Part shown: piece after piece, positions 1-10,489 of the stretch | Layout of the letters: each line of letters opens with the position of its first letter | How positions within the stretch are numbered: the first letter of the stretch is position 1 | Assembly: GCA_017591395.1 (NCBI GenBank) | Contig: WEDG01000771.1 | Location: 248,001-312,000, forward strand | Direction: 5' to 3' | Length of the DNA stretch: 64,000 bases | Source of the DNA: Schistocephalus solidus | Lineage: Eukaryota; Platyhelminthes; Cestoda; Diphyllobothriidea; Diphyllobothriidae | The notes under the pieces: model-generated | What the model saw: only the letters and a program-made list of their open reading frames with translations | The model's database searches: none | Told to the model about the DNA's origin: nothing | Made by a program: the position numbers and the translations under genes

Positions 1-1342
1 CCGTCTCTGGGGATTCCGTCTCTAGGGCACTTAACGCAAATGCCTCATCACAAACAAGAGGGATGCGTTTCTGAACCATCGTCATGGGCCGAATGTCGTG
101 GCGTGGGACGCTTCTGACTAACGGTACAACTCAAACCGCGCAGTCAGTCCTGTGTGTGTTAAGTGTTTGAATGGTGGCTCCTTCTTAATGTGGCCTCGAC
201 TCTCAGTCAGATGCGATCAGAGTCACCCCTTGTTCTCTATGTACACTTGGACGACCGTGCGCGGGACACGCGTAGACAGTCTGTTTAACTTTGTCGGCTA
301 CCACGGCCGACCCTGCCACTGGTCGTACTGGCTTCCTCTTGCCATTGGGTTCAAGTTCGGGATGGATGAGAGATTTCGGCAGATGTTTTGCATATCTGCT
401 GTAATTATAAGCTTATTTACGTTCACTGCACGCTTTATGCGGTGAGGCAAATGGTGGATGTCGTCAGTTACGAAAGTCGGAGGGACAAGTTAATTAAGTG
501 ACAAAGCTTAAACCCTTATCAGGCACCTTTAGCTATACTCAAGTCCACAATTTGTTAGAAAGGTCTTACTCAATTTATGATGTAATTTAATTGGTTTTCT
601 GAAGCAATTCCTCACTAAAAGTAAAATCATGGCATTTTGAAAACTTCCATTCAGTGTTACTAGATACCTTTCCTCAAGAACCAGTTAGCTCAAAAAGGTC
701 CTTTTTCAAAAAATTATGACAGTAGACCATATTGAAACAGACAGTCAAACTGTCCTAGCTTTTTAAAAATGGATTTTTATCTTATTAATTGTGCTTTGAA
801 AAAAAGCTGTCTAGTTACACCAAAGTGAAGTTTTCAAAGTGCCATGACTTTGAGACTTATTTTCCACGGTGGAATATTCTTTATTTTCACTCTGACCCAT
901 GAGTTCGCAGGAATTGTTTTAGATTATATTCCCAGTTTTCAGCGCTCAATCATAACGTCCTTTTCTTACTATATTTGTTTCGTGGGATTAAAGTATTCAC
1001 CCCTCAGTCAAGTCACAGCTTCTAATGTAAACAGATGTGTAGATGAAATTTAATTGGAAAGCTTGAAGTTAAACGCCAGATGTGATGCAATCATTTTTTG
1101 ACAAAATTATGCCCTAATGAATTTCGTTTACTGATGTGAACGGAGGTAGATTTATCCTTTTCATTAATTTTATCCTACGTATGATACCATTGTTTAGATC
1201 GAATTTCAGGTTGCACCCATCAGCCTTAGAGTGGCAACAAAAGTGGTAAAAAACCGCGACGTTTGAAGAGCGGTTACTGAAGTCCAGTTTATAAGGCTTG
1301 ATTGGAAAACCTCACCCAAAATCTCATCGATGAATTTCAGAT
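1..1342. other. Unassigned non-coding sequence
   Basis: No convincing gene or repeat family was recognised. The first 30 bases contain a short direct duplication (CCGTCTCT, twice). An open frame at 152-445 has no motif, splice context or similarity I recognise. Bases 500-1200 are AT-rich and look intronic or intergenic. Confidence 0.5.
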
Positions 1343-1350
1343 ATGCCGAT

Positions 1351-1757
1351 GGGTAGGGATGCCTTGTATGGCCGCCAAATCTGAACACGGGAAAAGGGAC
1401 TGCAAGGACCGCTTAAAAGAGGTGGCCTTAAGGTAAATTGCAGGAAGGGTAAATACACCCGTGTCTTATCGCTACCAGTAACTCTAACATAGGGCTAATC
1501 TGTTACCGTAATCATAACCCTAGCCCTACCCTAAATCGAAACCCTACAGGTTACGTAATAATAACCTTAACCCTTAGCATAATCATGGCCCTAACCCCAA
1601 TTTTTACTTCACCTCAAACTTATTACCCGAAACCTAACCCTAAACAGCACTTTAATCCCAAACATAATTTTCTTTAGAATTTAGCGCAAAGTTCCATGCA
1701 TTGTGGATTGTCCCTTTTCCCGTGTCCTGGTTAGGCGGCCATTGAAGGCCTCATTAC
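1351..1757 (+). mobile_element. TIR element with telomere-like core, copy A
   Basis: This is a non-autonomous element of about 407 bp. The left end (GGGTAGGGATGCCTTGTATG..., through GGACACGGG-like sequence) is an imperfect inverted match of about 45 bp to the right end (CCCTTTTCCCGTGTCC...GGCGGCCATTGAAGGCC). The octamer ATGCCGAT occurs immediately outside both ends, at 1343-1350 and 1758-1765, which I read as a target-site duplication. The interior is rich in degenerate CCCTAA/CCCTAACC units (for example around 1518-1545 and 1580-1640), resembling the metazoan telomere repeat. No open frame suggests a transposase. Two further copies in the same orientation (10006-10389 and 44342-44663) and one decayed reversed copy (2464-2720) lie in this window. 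The 8-bp duplication would fit a hAT-like mobiliser, but that is inference. Confidence 0.8.
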
Positions 1758-1765
1758 ATGCCGAT

Positions 1766-2463
1766 TTCCTAGAAAAAGGAAGCATTCTTAAGGACAAACG
1801 ATAGACCACTTCCTGTCCTCTATCCCATGACCCTCAACCCGAAACATAGGTGAAATAATTCGCAAACGACGCCTCTTAATAGAAAGAGAATTGCATAAGA
1901 AAGGGATGCACTCAATAACATACACTGATCCATCCTGATTGTGGAGCAGAAATGAGTATTTGCGCTTTGCCTTGGAATTTAGAGTTCACCACACAAGCGG
2001 GCCTTCGCGTGACCACTGGCAATGAATAATTGAGTAGGTTTTTCTGACAAAGACAGGGACAATACTGGAATGACCATTTCGGACTTATTTGGAGTACTCA
2101 GGCAGTGATGGCCCAGTGGCGGGCCTGCACAACTGACCTTCGCACGCCAAGTCAGTTAATCGCCCAGCCACGCTTTCACCGCTGCCCCTAACGGCCCTCG
2201 CGTCAAGTCACGTTGACAGAGATCGGAAGTCATAAGGCAGTGGCTTGCACCAACTGTAGAGAAGAAGTGAGCATTTGCTCGTTGGATTGGATCTGCGGCT
2301 CTACAGCCCACGCAGGCAGTAACCATCAATGACTAATCGATAGATTTGCCTGCGAGGAGTGAAGTTCTCATTTACGTGCATCGGTCAGGATCAACCGGCA
2401 CGCGTCATACCCTCTACAGTTTGTTTTCATTTATCACTTTTTCTGATAGGAGCTTTAAGAGTT
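1766..2463. other. Unassigned sequence with a possible SINE scrap
   Basis: No gene was seen. Around 2050-2085 the string GACAAAGACAGGGACAATAC followed by TGGAATGACCATTTC resembles the minus-strand 3' tail of the SINE family found at 8.2, 24.8 and 27.7 kb. The body of that SINE is not recognisable here. Confidence 0.35.
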
Positions 2464-2720
2464 TTGGGTAGGAATTGCCTATATTTCCTCCCCAACAACG
2501 ACTCTGGTAGGACACGGGAACAGGAATCATGCATAATATGTGTATCTTTCCTCAACGTTTCATCGAAATTAGAATTAGGGGTTAGGGGTACGGTTAGGTT
2601 CAGATATGGATTACGATCAAGGTTTGGATTGGGGTTAAGACACAGGATTATTTACCCTTCGTGAAATTTAGCACAACAATACCTGTATTATAGTGGCCTT
2701 CCTATTCAAACTACCAACGG
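2464..2720 (-). mobile_element. TIR element with telomere-like core, degenerate copy D
   Basis: A decayed copy of the element at 1351-1757, with its interior reversed. The left end (GGGTAGGAATTGCCTATAT, 2464 on) resembles the terminal repeat, and GGACACGGGAA follows at about 2510. The interior carries TTAGGGGTTAGGGG-type units, the reverse complement of the CCCTAA core. Near the far side, GTTAAGACAC...TTTACCCTTC matches the reverse complement of the conserved GAAGGGTAAATA...GTGTCTTA block of the other copies. The right terminal repeat is no longer recognisable and I found no target duplication. Confidence 0.55.
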
Positions 2721-4039
2721 AGGACAGGGACATACAAGCGATTAAGATTGATTTGTGTTGCAAGTTCGTAAAAAGTGCACAAAAGTTATTCAACACAATC
2801 AAATTCGGGAGTGGATACTAAATAAAGATAAATAATTTCAATTCCAAGGCTGCTACTCTTATCCAAGATACTCTTAAATACCGTGGATGTCCCTTTTTAG
2901 ATATGCTTAAAATCTTCTGGATATTTTAAAACAATTATGCAGTATTCCAATTTTTGGATATTGTTTTTCTTATCGCTTTTGGCTTAGTATAAATCCGTAC
3001 GGGCTATTTTCATATTTTATCAATCCCTTTTTATGCTTGGGTACATCACATTTCAGTACAATGTCACCTTGGTTATCTACATTCGCGACAGCGGTATTTC
3101 CATGGAACGTTTAGCGTACTTCAAAGACTGTTGTGAAGTCAGCTTCGGATATTGACACCAGACTCCTGTTATACTTAGAAGGATAGTCACGAGGCCTTCG
3201 AGAAGACACTATCTTTCGATATGAGCATTGACGGCTTACTCGCAGATCGGATCAGCCTTCGACAATCCTGTAAACGGTGAATGTTTTCCTGCATTCACAT
3301 TTTGGTGGGTTTCCCGTGACCATAAATACTTTTCTGAATAGGCTGATAGATTGTTATAAGGAAGAGCCTCACTTTTCGTTGGGAATTATTAGCATTCAAA
3401 TTACCTTGCAACTTATTTTGGCTCTATTGAATGTACAAGTTACGATAAACGGTCAGTCTGTTGCCGAACTTTCATTGTATCTTAAAATTTTGTTTTTGTT
3501 GCCTTGAAACAAGAAATCTTTTCTCAAACTATTGGGTATTGACGCCGTTGTTAGATATTTGGTGCCGTGGCAACTGGAGGGGTAAAGAAACATTTCATCT
3601 CTTATCCTCAAAAAATTTGTCCTTTGCGACATCCATTGGAAAGCTTTCATGAATTCACCAAGTCAAATGTTCATACTTGCTAATAAGAAATTCTTGCCAT
3701 AGTACTTGCTGTAGAAATATCAATTACGCTACAAGAGGTCAAATGTGCAAGCTAGAATAGGAAATCGAGTAATTTGCACGGTTGACAAGTAAAACTGCAG
3801 CAGCTCAGATATAAGTCAGTCACTTCCATTTCAGTCTTGTTTCAATGCAAACGTTCGCTGACTGTGTGAGTTTCTCATATTCTGTACTGTTCACCTTCAT
3901 GTACATGCCTAGCCTAATAGAGTTTCCCCAATTTTGTTGTCGAGACGCATACTTGATACCATTGAAGAGCATAGTGCATATTTTAATTACTCGTATAGGT
4001 GTAGGAGGGTGAATCATAAGTGTGGACTTCGGTTCTTAC
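2721..4039. other. Unassigned sequence, probably intron of the flavoenzyme gene
   Basis: No exon or repeat was recognised. The stretch lies directly downstream, on the minus strand, of the splice donor that ends the exon at 4040-4778, so it is probably intron. No following exon of that protein was found before the window edge. Confidence 0.45.
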
Positions 4040-4778
4040 CTTGCATATTGTCAGTGGACGATAGCGCAATGTAACTTCATAGACAATTCCAAGCAGACCC
4101 AGTGTTGCAGAGAACTCACGAATAGCCATTTCGGTGGAGTATTCGATAAGCTCTCCTCGACAGTCAACAATACGCATGCAAATTACCTCATCAGCTAGAC
4201 ATCCTCCTAGTGCCCCACCGCTAGGCCCGAACACGCCGGTTGAGGCCGAAACAACGGCTCCAACCACCGTTCCAAATCCCGTGTTAATATCGCCTGATTG
4301 ATAGAGCTCCACGTTATTGTCCACAAGAAAGTCTGTTAGTTCGTCCAACGTCACGCCGGCCAGAACACGAAGTCCTTGAGTGAGCTCACCCTCGCCCTGC
4401 CTTTGTATTTTAACAAGCTCCATTCGCGGCAAGTCCTCTAACTTACAGCAATCAACAAGGACAGTGTATTCGTCAGCATAGAGGGATCGTTCGGCACCGG
4501 ACATTTGGCCAATTCCGCGGACAGAGAGTTTCATTGTCCTAGCCGCCCGAACCAAACGACATATCTCAGACAACGATCGAGGCTGAGCACGGATGACCTG
4601 CATTACCTGGCCAGCGTGCGGCTCCAAATGAAATGCATAGACCTCCACTTTCGGCTGAATTCCAACGCGCAGTTGCAATTCCGTTGCCAAGCGGTACACA
4701 AGCAGCGGATCAAAGTTGGCATCAGGGCGAAGCATGGTTGTACCTTTTTCCAACCACAGCAAGAAGGTTTCCGGTGTT
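4040..4778 (-). CDS. Internal exon, FAD-binding PCMH-type oxidoreductase (gulono/arabinono-lactone oxidase-like)
   Basis: The exon encodes about 246 residues of a flavoprotein of the FAD_binding_4 / lactone-oxidase superfamily. Such enzymes bind FAD in a PCMH-type fold and oxidise small substrates such as aldonolactones. An N-terminal stretch resembling the lead-in to this fold (RAQPRSLSEICRLVRAAR) comes first. It is followed by VRGIGQMSG at the flavin loop, then RVLAGVTLDELTDFL, TGFGTVVGAVVSASTGVFGP and a second strand-rich part ending LGLLGIVYEVTLRYRP. The borders are good: on the minus strand the acceptor reads CTAATTTAACAG/A, and the donor reads TGCAAG/GTAAGAA. The exon starts with one base completing a codon and ends in phase 0. 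In covalent family members the flavin loop is GxGHS; here the histidine position is Q, so FAD is probably bound non-covalently. The substrate-binding half and the first exon are not in the window. The exact enzyme is not assigned. Confidence 0.75.
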
Positions 4779-7700
4779 CTGTTAAATTAGGTGCGGCCTT
4801 GCAGGTTGCCTCGGGTGTCCATGCATGTCAGCAGACATCCACGTGACAAACGGAGATGAGGCAGCTTTTATTATTGATTGGTTGCTTTAAAAGGGTAAAT
4901 TCATCCGCTTTGTGTCTACCCAAAAATAGTTTAGTTGCCTATGTTTCTAACGACTTTGTAAGTCACACTCATCCCCAAGCCTTCAGATGGCCAACATATG
5001 TGCTCATAATCCTATATATGTTTCGGTTCAGACTTCTGTTTTAGTCATTATTTTCACATTTCATTAATTTTTCCGAAAAATTTAATAAATTGGTCAGTTG
5101 GTTTATTCGCACTCGACAAATAATTGCCCCCACCCATTTTCAAAGTCTAAAATATAGTGCAATCCAACTTTTAATTATACGTACCAAGGAGAATAAACCG
5201 AGAAAAAAATGTCAATTTCCTTCTTCTTATTACGGTTTTCTTCGTCTAATGCGTGGTTCTGGGAGTTTGTACACTAGTAAAAAATTTAACACGTCACTTC
5301 TCTGATTCCGTGCAAGAACGAATGGATAAAATAAACTAGCTTACTTACGATGGAGGTCATTAACTTGGGCTTATTTTTAGACCAAAAAGCTTTCATGCAA
5401 GTAACTACCTGAATCAGGTTAAATGTAGAATCATCATGAAACGGCTCCTTTTCTTTTGTTTGGATGCTGGCATGATTTTAAAGATGTATGATGTTTGCGT
5501 TAATTTCAAAGTAATCCTTGAATTGAGGTGTGAAGCGAAAAACATATGGTTATTGTATATTACTTACAAGTTTACTGCAGTTAACATTTGCACAGTGATC
5601 TGTTAAACCATAGACGATCAGACAACGAAATGAAACAGAGATTTTGGTCTTTTATTTTTTTCAAACTTCATTAGGACAGTTGTTAATGCTGTACATAACA
5701 AAATATTTCATCTCAATTGATTTGATCCCGGTATTTCCATGGTGCGTATGTTCTTATATTGGTTGAGACAGCGCTGAGGTTTTATTGAGCCGTGGGCTAG
5801 AACATTGCTACTACTGATAACTACAATGAGAGCTGCCAAGGGTTACAAGGTCGATAGTTGAGTGGTCGTCGACCACGCTCCAAAAGTCAAATGTCCAAGC
5901 TAACAATAGCAGCGCTAGGGAAGCACTTAAATAGAGTTATGTACGTAGCCATGGGCAGTGGTCACCTTAGTGGATAACTTCATCACCCAGTCCTACAACA
6001 GAGGCGATATCACGCTCCGTTTAGGAAATTTGCTGTCCAGATAAAACGCACTGTTAAATTCTATAGCGCATGGTGCTCCATTACGGGTGATTTTGAATCT
6101 TTTCTGTCCACGAATGGCCACATTGATTTTAATACGGCTCTTGCAAGCCATGGATCCTCTTAGCCATATGTTAAATTAAAAAACTATTATGTTAAATTAA
6201 AACACTATTATGTGGGTAAAGGAACTGAAATACCCAGGCAACAAAAGGGTGCGTTTTAGTTGTTGTTGTAGTATATTTCCTAACGCCGAAATTCGGACAC
6301 AAAGGTGAGGGCTGTGTATGAAAGCCTTAAAGCTAATGTCAAGCATGCGCTGGATTTGAATGTTCTCTCAGCTTCGGAAGCCAGGACGAACAACTGTAAT
6401 ACAGGGATGGTTGGAGCCTCTCCTGACTGCTCAGTGCAAAACGTCCAACAAATAGTGAATGATTGGTTGAAACTGTCTGTTTGTTTTCAATGCGCACCAT
6501 TTCGCAGGCAGACAATGCTCATCAAGAAAGCTGAAGGTACCGCCCAGGCATACAGTCTTCCTACATTTTACTATAAAGTCAGCTAACTAGAGATGCCCTG
6601 ACCATGACCGAGTGGGGACTCAACTTCAATTAAGGCAAGACCTAGACTGCAAATGATTACTTTATTAGCCAGCTTCAGTGCTTTACATAGGCTAGTTAGC
6701 CCCAACAGGCGTGAGGCCAAAAATACCGTGTGGTGAACCCGATCGATAGGTTTCTGTATAATTGCGTTTGGAGCAATACAAATTTTATATGCTGATATTG
6801 TTGATTGGATTGCTACACAAGAGGACTGTAAAATTCGCGAAACACCCCTCTTACCTTCACGCGCACCCCTACTAACAGCGGTATTCGGTGAACTCATTGT
6901 GTTTTTAAGTAGGTAAGATGCGGCAACTTAATTTTCTTAACAATGGGCGATATCCAAAGCGTCATAGCAAGGGTATTACCATGCACCGTGTTTTTGGATG
7001 CGGGTCTTCCCCTCTGGATCCAGGTGAAATGACACTTCCAAGACTGCCATTGTTCGACGCCGCTTCTTTTGAATATTATTTTAGCCACGTAAGAGGATTA
7101 TGATAATAATACATAAGGAAACATCTGAAGATGATCAGTTAACGCCTTTAGTATACAAGTGCTAGTAAGCAACACTCGTAATAGTCATACTCCAAAAAAG
7201 GATTTCTGAAACGTGCCTTCAAGTTTTAATCATAATATCAGCATCTATATATTTCATCAATGGCGGCCATTTATTATTCACTAATTAACTCCTAACTTGT
7301 TTCATTGAAACTGTAGCCGTAAATTACCACTTATCTTCGGAGTCCTTGTACTCCCATTTACATTAACAAAGCGCAAAATGTGAGAACGGACTTGCTTGAG
7401 GGCAATTTCGTAGGCCAACGCTTTCCCGTAGCCAACCTTTGGAAAGCAATCGGTGCCATGTATAGCACACTGAGACGTGATATTAATTTTTCGCTTTTAC
7501 GTTTAAATTCATCCATTGGAAGTCTCACTATCTGAGTTTATATTTTTATGGACCATTAATGTCTTTTTGAGACCGAGTAAGTCAAGCGTATTAGAACAAG
7601 ACCTGACCCTAGATGAGCATCGAAAATAATCTATTTCTTTGATGTTAAATGCACAATTTTATTAATTTTCAAAAAGCTTGAAAGTAGATAGTGGCACATT

Positions 7701-8144
7701 GCATAGAATCTTTAAACAAAAAACAAACGAGGTGATATCGCACAAATTCAATGGTATAACATGATGCTAAAATTATTTTCCTTTTGTTATAATCCTATTT
7801 TCTCCGTGAAACTACCGAAGTTCGCTTAGTGACAGCTTGAAAGGTAGCCGTTTTATCTTTTGTATATCGCTTAAAGGCAGCTATCTTTTTGTGATACTCT
7901 AATTCTTTCAACATCCCGGAACTCATCTGTTGTGATATCCAGTGTGTAAACTGGTGTAGACGCTTTCATAAGAGGTAATTTCACTTAAAAAGTGAATAAA
8001 GTTCTGTACATTTATTGGGATGTGGTATATGAGATATATTTTTTAAAATATGGTCTTCACATCACCGAGTGTGACCAGTAACGCGATCGGTACGAACCCC
8101 AATACCAGAGTTAATATACCCGACCCTAAACGATAATGCTACAA
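4779..8144. other. Unassigned AT-rich sequence
   Basis: No exon was confirmed. It probably includes the intron upstream of the minus-strand flavoenzyme exon. A frame at 6305-6586 and opposite-strand frames at 6583-7088 have no recognisable motif. A 21-bp tandem duplication is listed separately at 6168-6209. Confidence 0.45.
6168..6209 (+). repeat. Tandem 21-bp duplication
   Basis: The unit ATGTTAAATTAAAAAACTAT plus T occurs twice in direct succession with one difference (AAAAAAC versus AAAACAC). A third unit begins with ATG and then diverges. No function is suggested. Confidence 0.8.
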
Positions 8145-8285
8145 ACCCATGGCTCACAGGTTAAGACATTAGATTTCTAACTAAATTGTGGCAGGTTCAT
8201 ACCCCGGGGTGGTTACAAAACCTGGGGTAAAGTATGGTTAGTTGACGACGGCTAATGAGCCAGAAATGACCATTCCTGGCTTCCT
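8145..8285 (+). mobile_element. tRNA-derived SINE, family 1
   Basis: The copy has an A-box-like stretch (GGCTCACAGGTTAAGAC, about 8151-8167), a B-box-like stretch (CAGGTTCATACCCCGG, about 8192) and then the family tail, GGCTAATGAGCCAGAAATGA followed by CCATTCC. The same order is found at 35595-35745, and reversed at 24785-25055, 27645-27825 and 27955-28250. This supports a dispersed Pol III-derived SINE rather than a functional tRNA. Confidence 0.7.
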
Positions 8286-8942
8286 TGTTTTAGACGGTAA
8301 TGGTATTCTGCCTCAAACGTATCTAAGAATATAATTATTTAAACATTGTTTGCAGAGGTGCTAATGGATCAAATTTATCATTTACGTGAAGGGTTTATAA
8401 TAGCTTAGTTTGATTTAATGTAGACAGAGTTTGGACGAAAACTAAATCTTAACGAATATATTTCTTAACTTAAGAACTAAATATGTCTGATCAAAATGAG
8501 ATAATAGTCTAATACCTTGTCTGAAAAGTTCAAAAGTGAACGAATATGCGGTGTTTCGCTTGAATGTGCCGAAATTATTCACATTTCCTTTGTTTTATGT
8601 GTTTTCTGTGATGTTCTGATGCAAAAGGAGGCAGTTTAAAAGACAATGTTGGATTTCTTGGAGCACTGTGCGCTGTTTTAAAAAATTGCCAATTTTGCTT
8701 AAAGAAATACTATGACCGCAATATGTTTCTCCTTTTTTCGAATATGTGTAAGCGCTTTACTATTCTGCTTTCTTCATTGGGTTCTTATAATTTTTCAAAA
8801 TTCGTTAGTGCAGGCATTTTCAGCGTTCATATTGGAAAATGTATATCAGACCAGTACATATGCGTGTAAAAAGTAAACATTTGCTCACCTAATAATCTTC
8901 CTAATGTTTTTAGGAAATTTTGGCCATCGTTTAAACTAGACA

Positions 8943-9010
8943 GATGAGTACTGCCGGCAAAGACAAGGGAGACCGGAATGGCCATTTCTGGCTTATAAGC
9001 CGTCCTTAGT
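8943..9010 (-). mobile_element. SINE family 1, 3' tail fragment
   Basis: Only the 3' part of the family is present. Read on the minus strand it gives AAGCCAGAAATGGCCATTCC, followed by GGTCTCCCTTGTCTTTGCCGG. The same CTTTGCCGG-type extension follows the tail of the copy at 27955-28250. Confidence 0.55.
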
Positions 9011-9204
9011 TAGTCATTCATTAGCAAATGTTAGTCAGCATTTAAACTGTCTACAGAGTTTGTTCTGTTAATTTCATGGCGTTGCGTAATTTCGGTCACT
9101 TTAACTTAAACTTCAGGCTATCACTTCTTGTACTTCAATAGTGGGTGTAGTTATAGAATGGCCCGTTGATTCAATTGTAAATTGCTTATGATTCACAACG
9201 AAAG

Positions 9205-9310
9205 GTTATGAGAAATTCAAAAGCAATTTGGTGAGCATATGTTAGCTTTCGATAAATTCTCATCAGGGCTTTACATTTAGATCGCTGTGTAAATAAGTCA
9301 AATATGCGGG
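9205..9310 (-). repeat. PLE-flanking repeat with hammerhead-like core
   Basis: Read on the minus strand this holds ATGTAAAGCCCTGATGAGAA, then TTTATCGAAAGCTAACATATG and CTCAC. About 45 of these bases align closely with 12195-12245 on the plus strand. The CTGATGA...CGAAA arrangement resembles the two conserved core segments of hammerhead ribozymes, which are known from Penelope-like elements. I could not find convincing pairing for stems I and III, so ribozyme activity is not claimed. Confidence 0.45.
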
Positions 9311-9849
9311 TAAGTAGAACAAACGTACTGTTGGCAGGGTGGGGGGAAGGGAGCAAACATACTTGTGGTCCGTCTTTTGACCATCGTCAGAGAGATGGTA
9401 GCCGCCGGGGCAGGAGTAATTAGCTACGGGCGGCTGATTAGGAGGCTTTCGATCATTCCAACCGCGACGCCTGCATGAAGTTCATTTTGGCCCACAAGAT
9501 CGAGTTACAGAGAGAGAGAGAGAGAGTTACGCTTTATTTTGAAATTAAAATTCCAAAACTTTCAGCAAAAAATGTCCTCCATTCACCGTGAATAAGGTTG
9601 GGAACACAAGCCACACAAAACCGGAAGATCACAAACAAATGGTCAAAAGAATGCACATATTAACCTCATGAAGAATCATTCTTGAATGCGTCTCAAAAAT
9701 ATCGACAAAAATTGGACTTCTTTTCAAAACTGTGCCAGCGTCGTGCGCCGATGACCTCATTTTTGTTGTTCGACATAGATATAAAAAATTTCACATGCGA
9801 ATGGAGAGCGGAAAAGATGGCGGCTCAATTTCAAAAGCCTGATTGCAGC
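9311..9849. other. PLE 3' flank or untranslated region, unassigned
   Basis: Lies between the end of the minus-strand PLE coding region and the repeat at 9205-9310, so it may be PLE 3' untranslated sequence. It contains an (AG)9 microsatellite at 9509-9526. No other feature was recognised. Confidence 0.35.
9509..9526 (+). repeat. (AG)n microsatellite
   Basis: Nine AG units in a row following GAGTTAC. A simple repeat of no evident function. Confidence 0.9.
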
Positions 9850-10489
9850 CACTTCTGCCCTAGCTAACAGACGCTGTCCTAGAAATTGTGAATAGCTTGA
9901 GAGGACCTTATAAATCACCCAGAAGGATTCTCTGACATCTACGCGAGAATAGAGCTGTTTATGCTCTTTAGTTGACCCTTTCCTTATCATGCTGGAAGGT
10001 TTTCTGGGTAGGGATGCCTTGTATGGCCGCCTAAACAGGACACGGAAATGGGGAAAACTCCGCCCGCTCAAAATAGATGACCTTACAGCAAATTTCAAGA
10101 AGGGTAATTATACCCGTGTCTTAACGCTAACACTAACCCTAACATAAAACTAAAATGTCGCCTTCACCTTAACCCTCGCCCTAACCTTAACCCCAATCCT
10201 AGAGCTAACACGATAAAAAATCTCAACCCGTAGCGTAAACATGACCCTAATTTAAACTCTGCCTTTAACCTCAAACTTAACCTTAATCCTAAATATAATT
10301 TCGTTGGAATTTAGCCCAAAGCCACATGTAATGTGGGTGGTTCCTATTTTTGTGTCCTGTTTAAGTGGCAATCCAAGGCATCCTTACCGAGTTATACTAT
10401 CATTTTGGACAAACGCCGGACCGTGCGACCAATATATTTAGCCCCACAGGAGCAGGTACAGAAATAGAGACACACAGAGGTGATTTTGG
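9850..10489 (-). pseudogene. PLE GIY-YIG endonuclease, split by a TIR element
   Basis: The GIY-YIG nuclease cuts target DNA for PLE retrotransposition. On the minus strand, before the insert, a frame reads FCTCSCGAKYIGRTVRRLSK, the classic start of the domain with the YIG signature. After the insert (below 10006) the same protein resumes with MIRKGSTKE, ESFWVIYKVLSSYS and LGQRLLARAEVAAIRLL, matching the C-terminal part of the domain and its tail. The insert removes continuity, and the two sides are also in different frames. Confidence 0.75.
10006..10389 (+). mobile_element. TIR element with telomere-like core, copy B, nested in PLE
   Basis: The left end reads GGGTAGGGATGCCTTGTATG then GCCGCCTAAACAGGACACGG. 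The right end is its imperfect inverted copy (GTGTCCTGTTTAAGTGGCAA...GGCATCCTTACC). The core again carries degenerate CCCTAA units (ACACTAACCCTAACATAAAA; CCTCGCCCTAACCTTAACCC) and the shared block GAAGGGTAATTATACCCGTG. It interrupts the GIY-YIG domain of the surrounding PLE. No clean target duplication could be seen at this copy. Confidence 0.8.

Noticed and set aside
152..445. 97-residue open frame near the window start
   Set aside because: No motif, no splice signal and no repeat match; a frame of this length is expected by chance.
1500..1640. True chromosome-end telomere array
   Set aside because: The CCCTAA units are degenerate, short and bounded by inverted repeats with a target duplication, and the sequence lies inside a mobile element.
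6305..6586. 93-residue plus-strand frame resembling a small secreted protein
   Set aside because: No signal peptide, cysteine pattern or splice support; internal composition is unremarkable.
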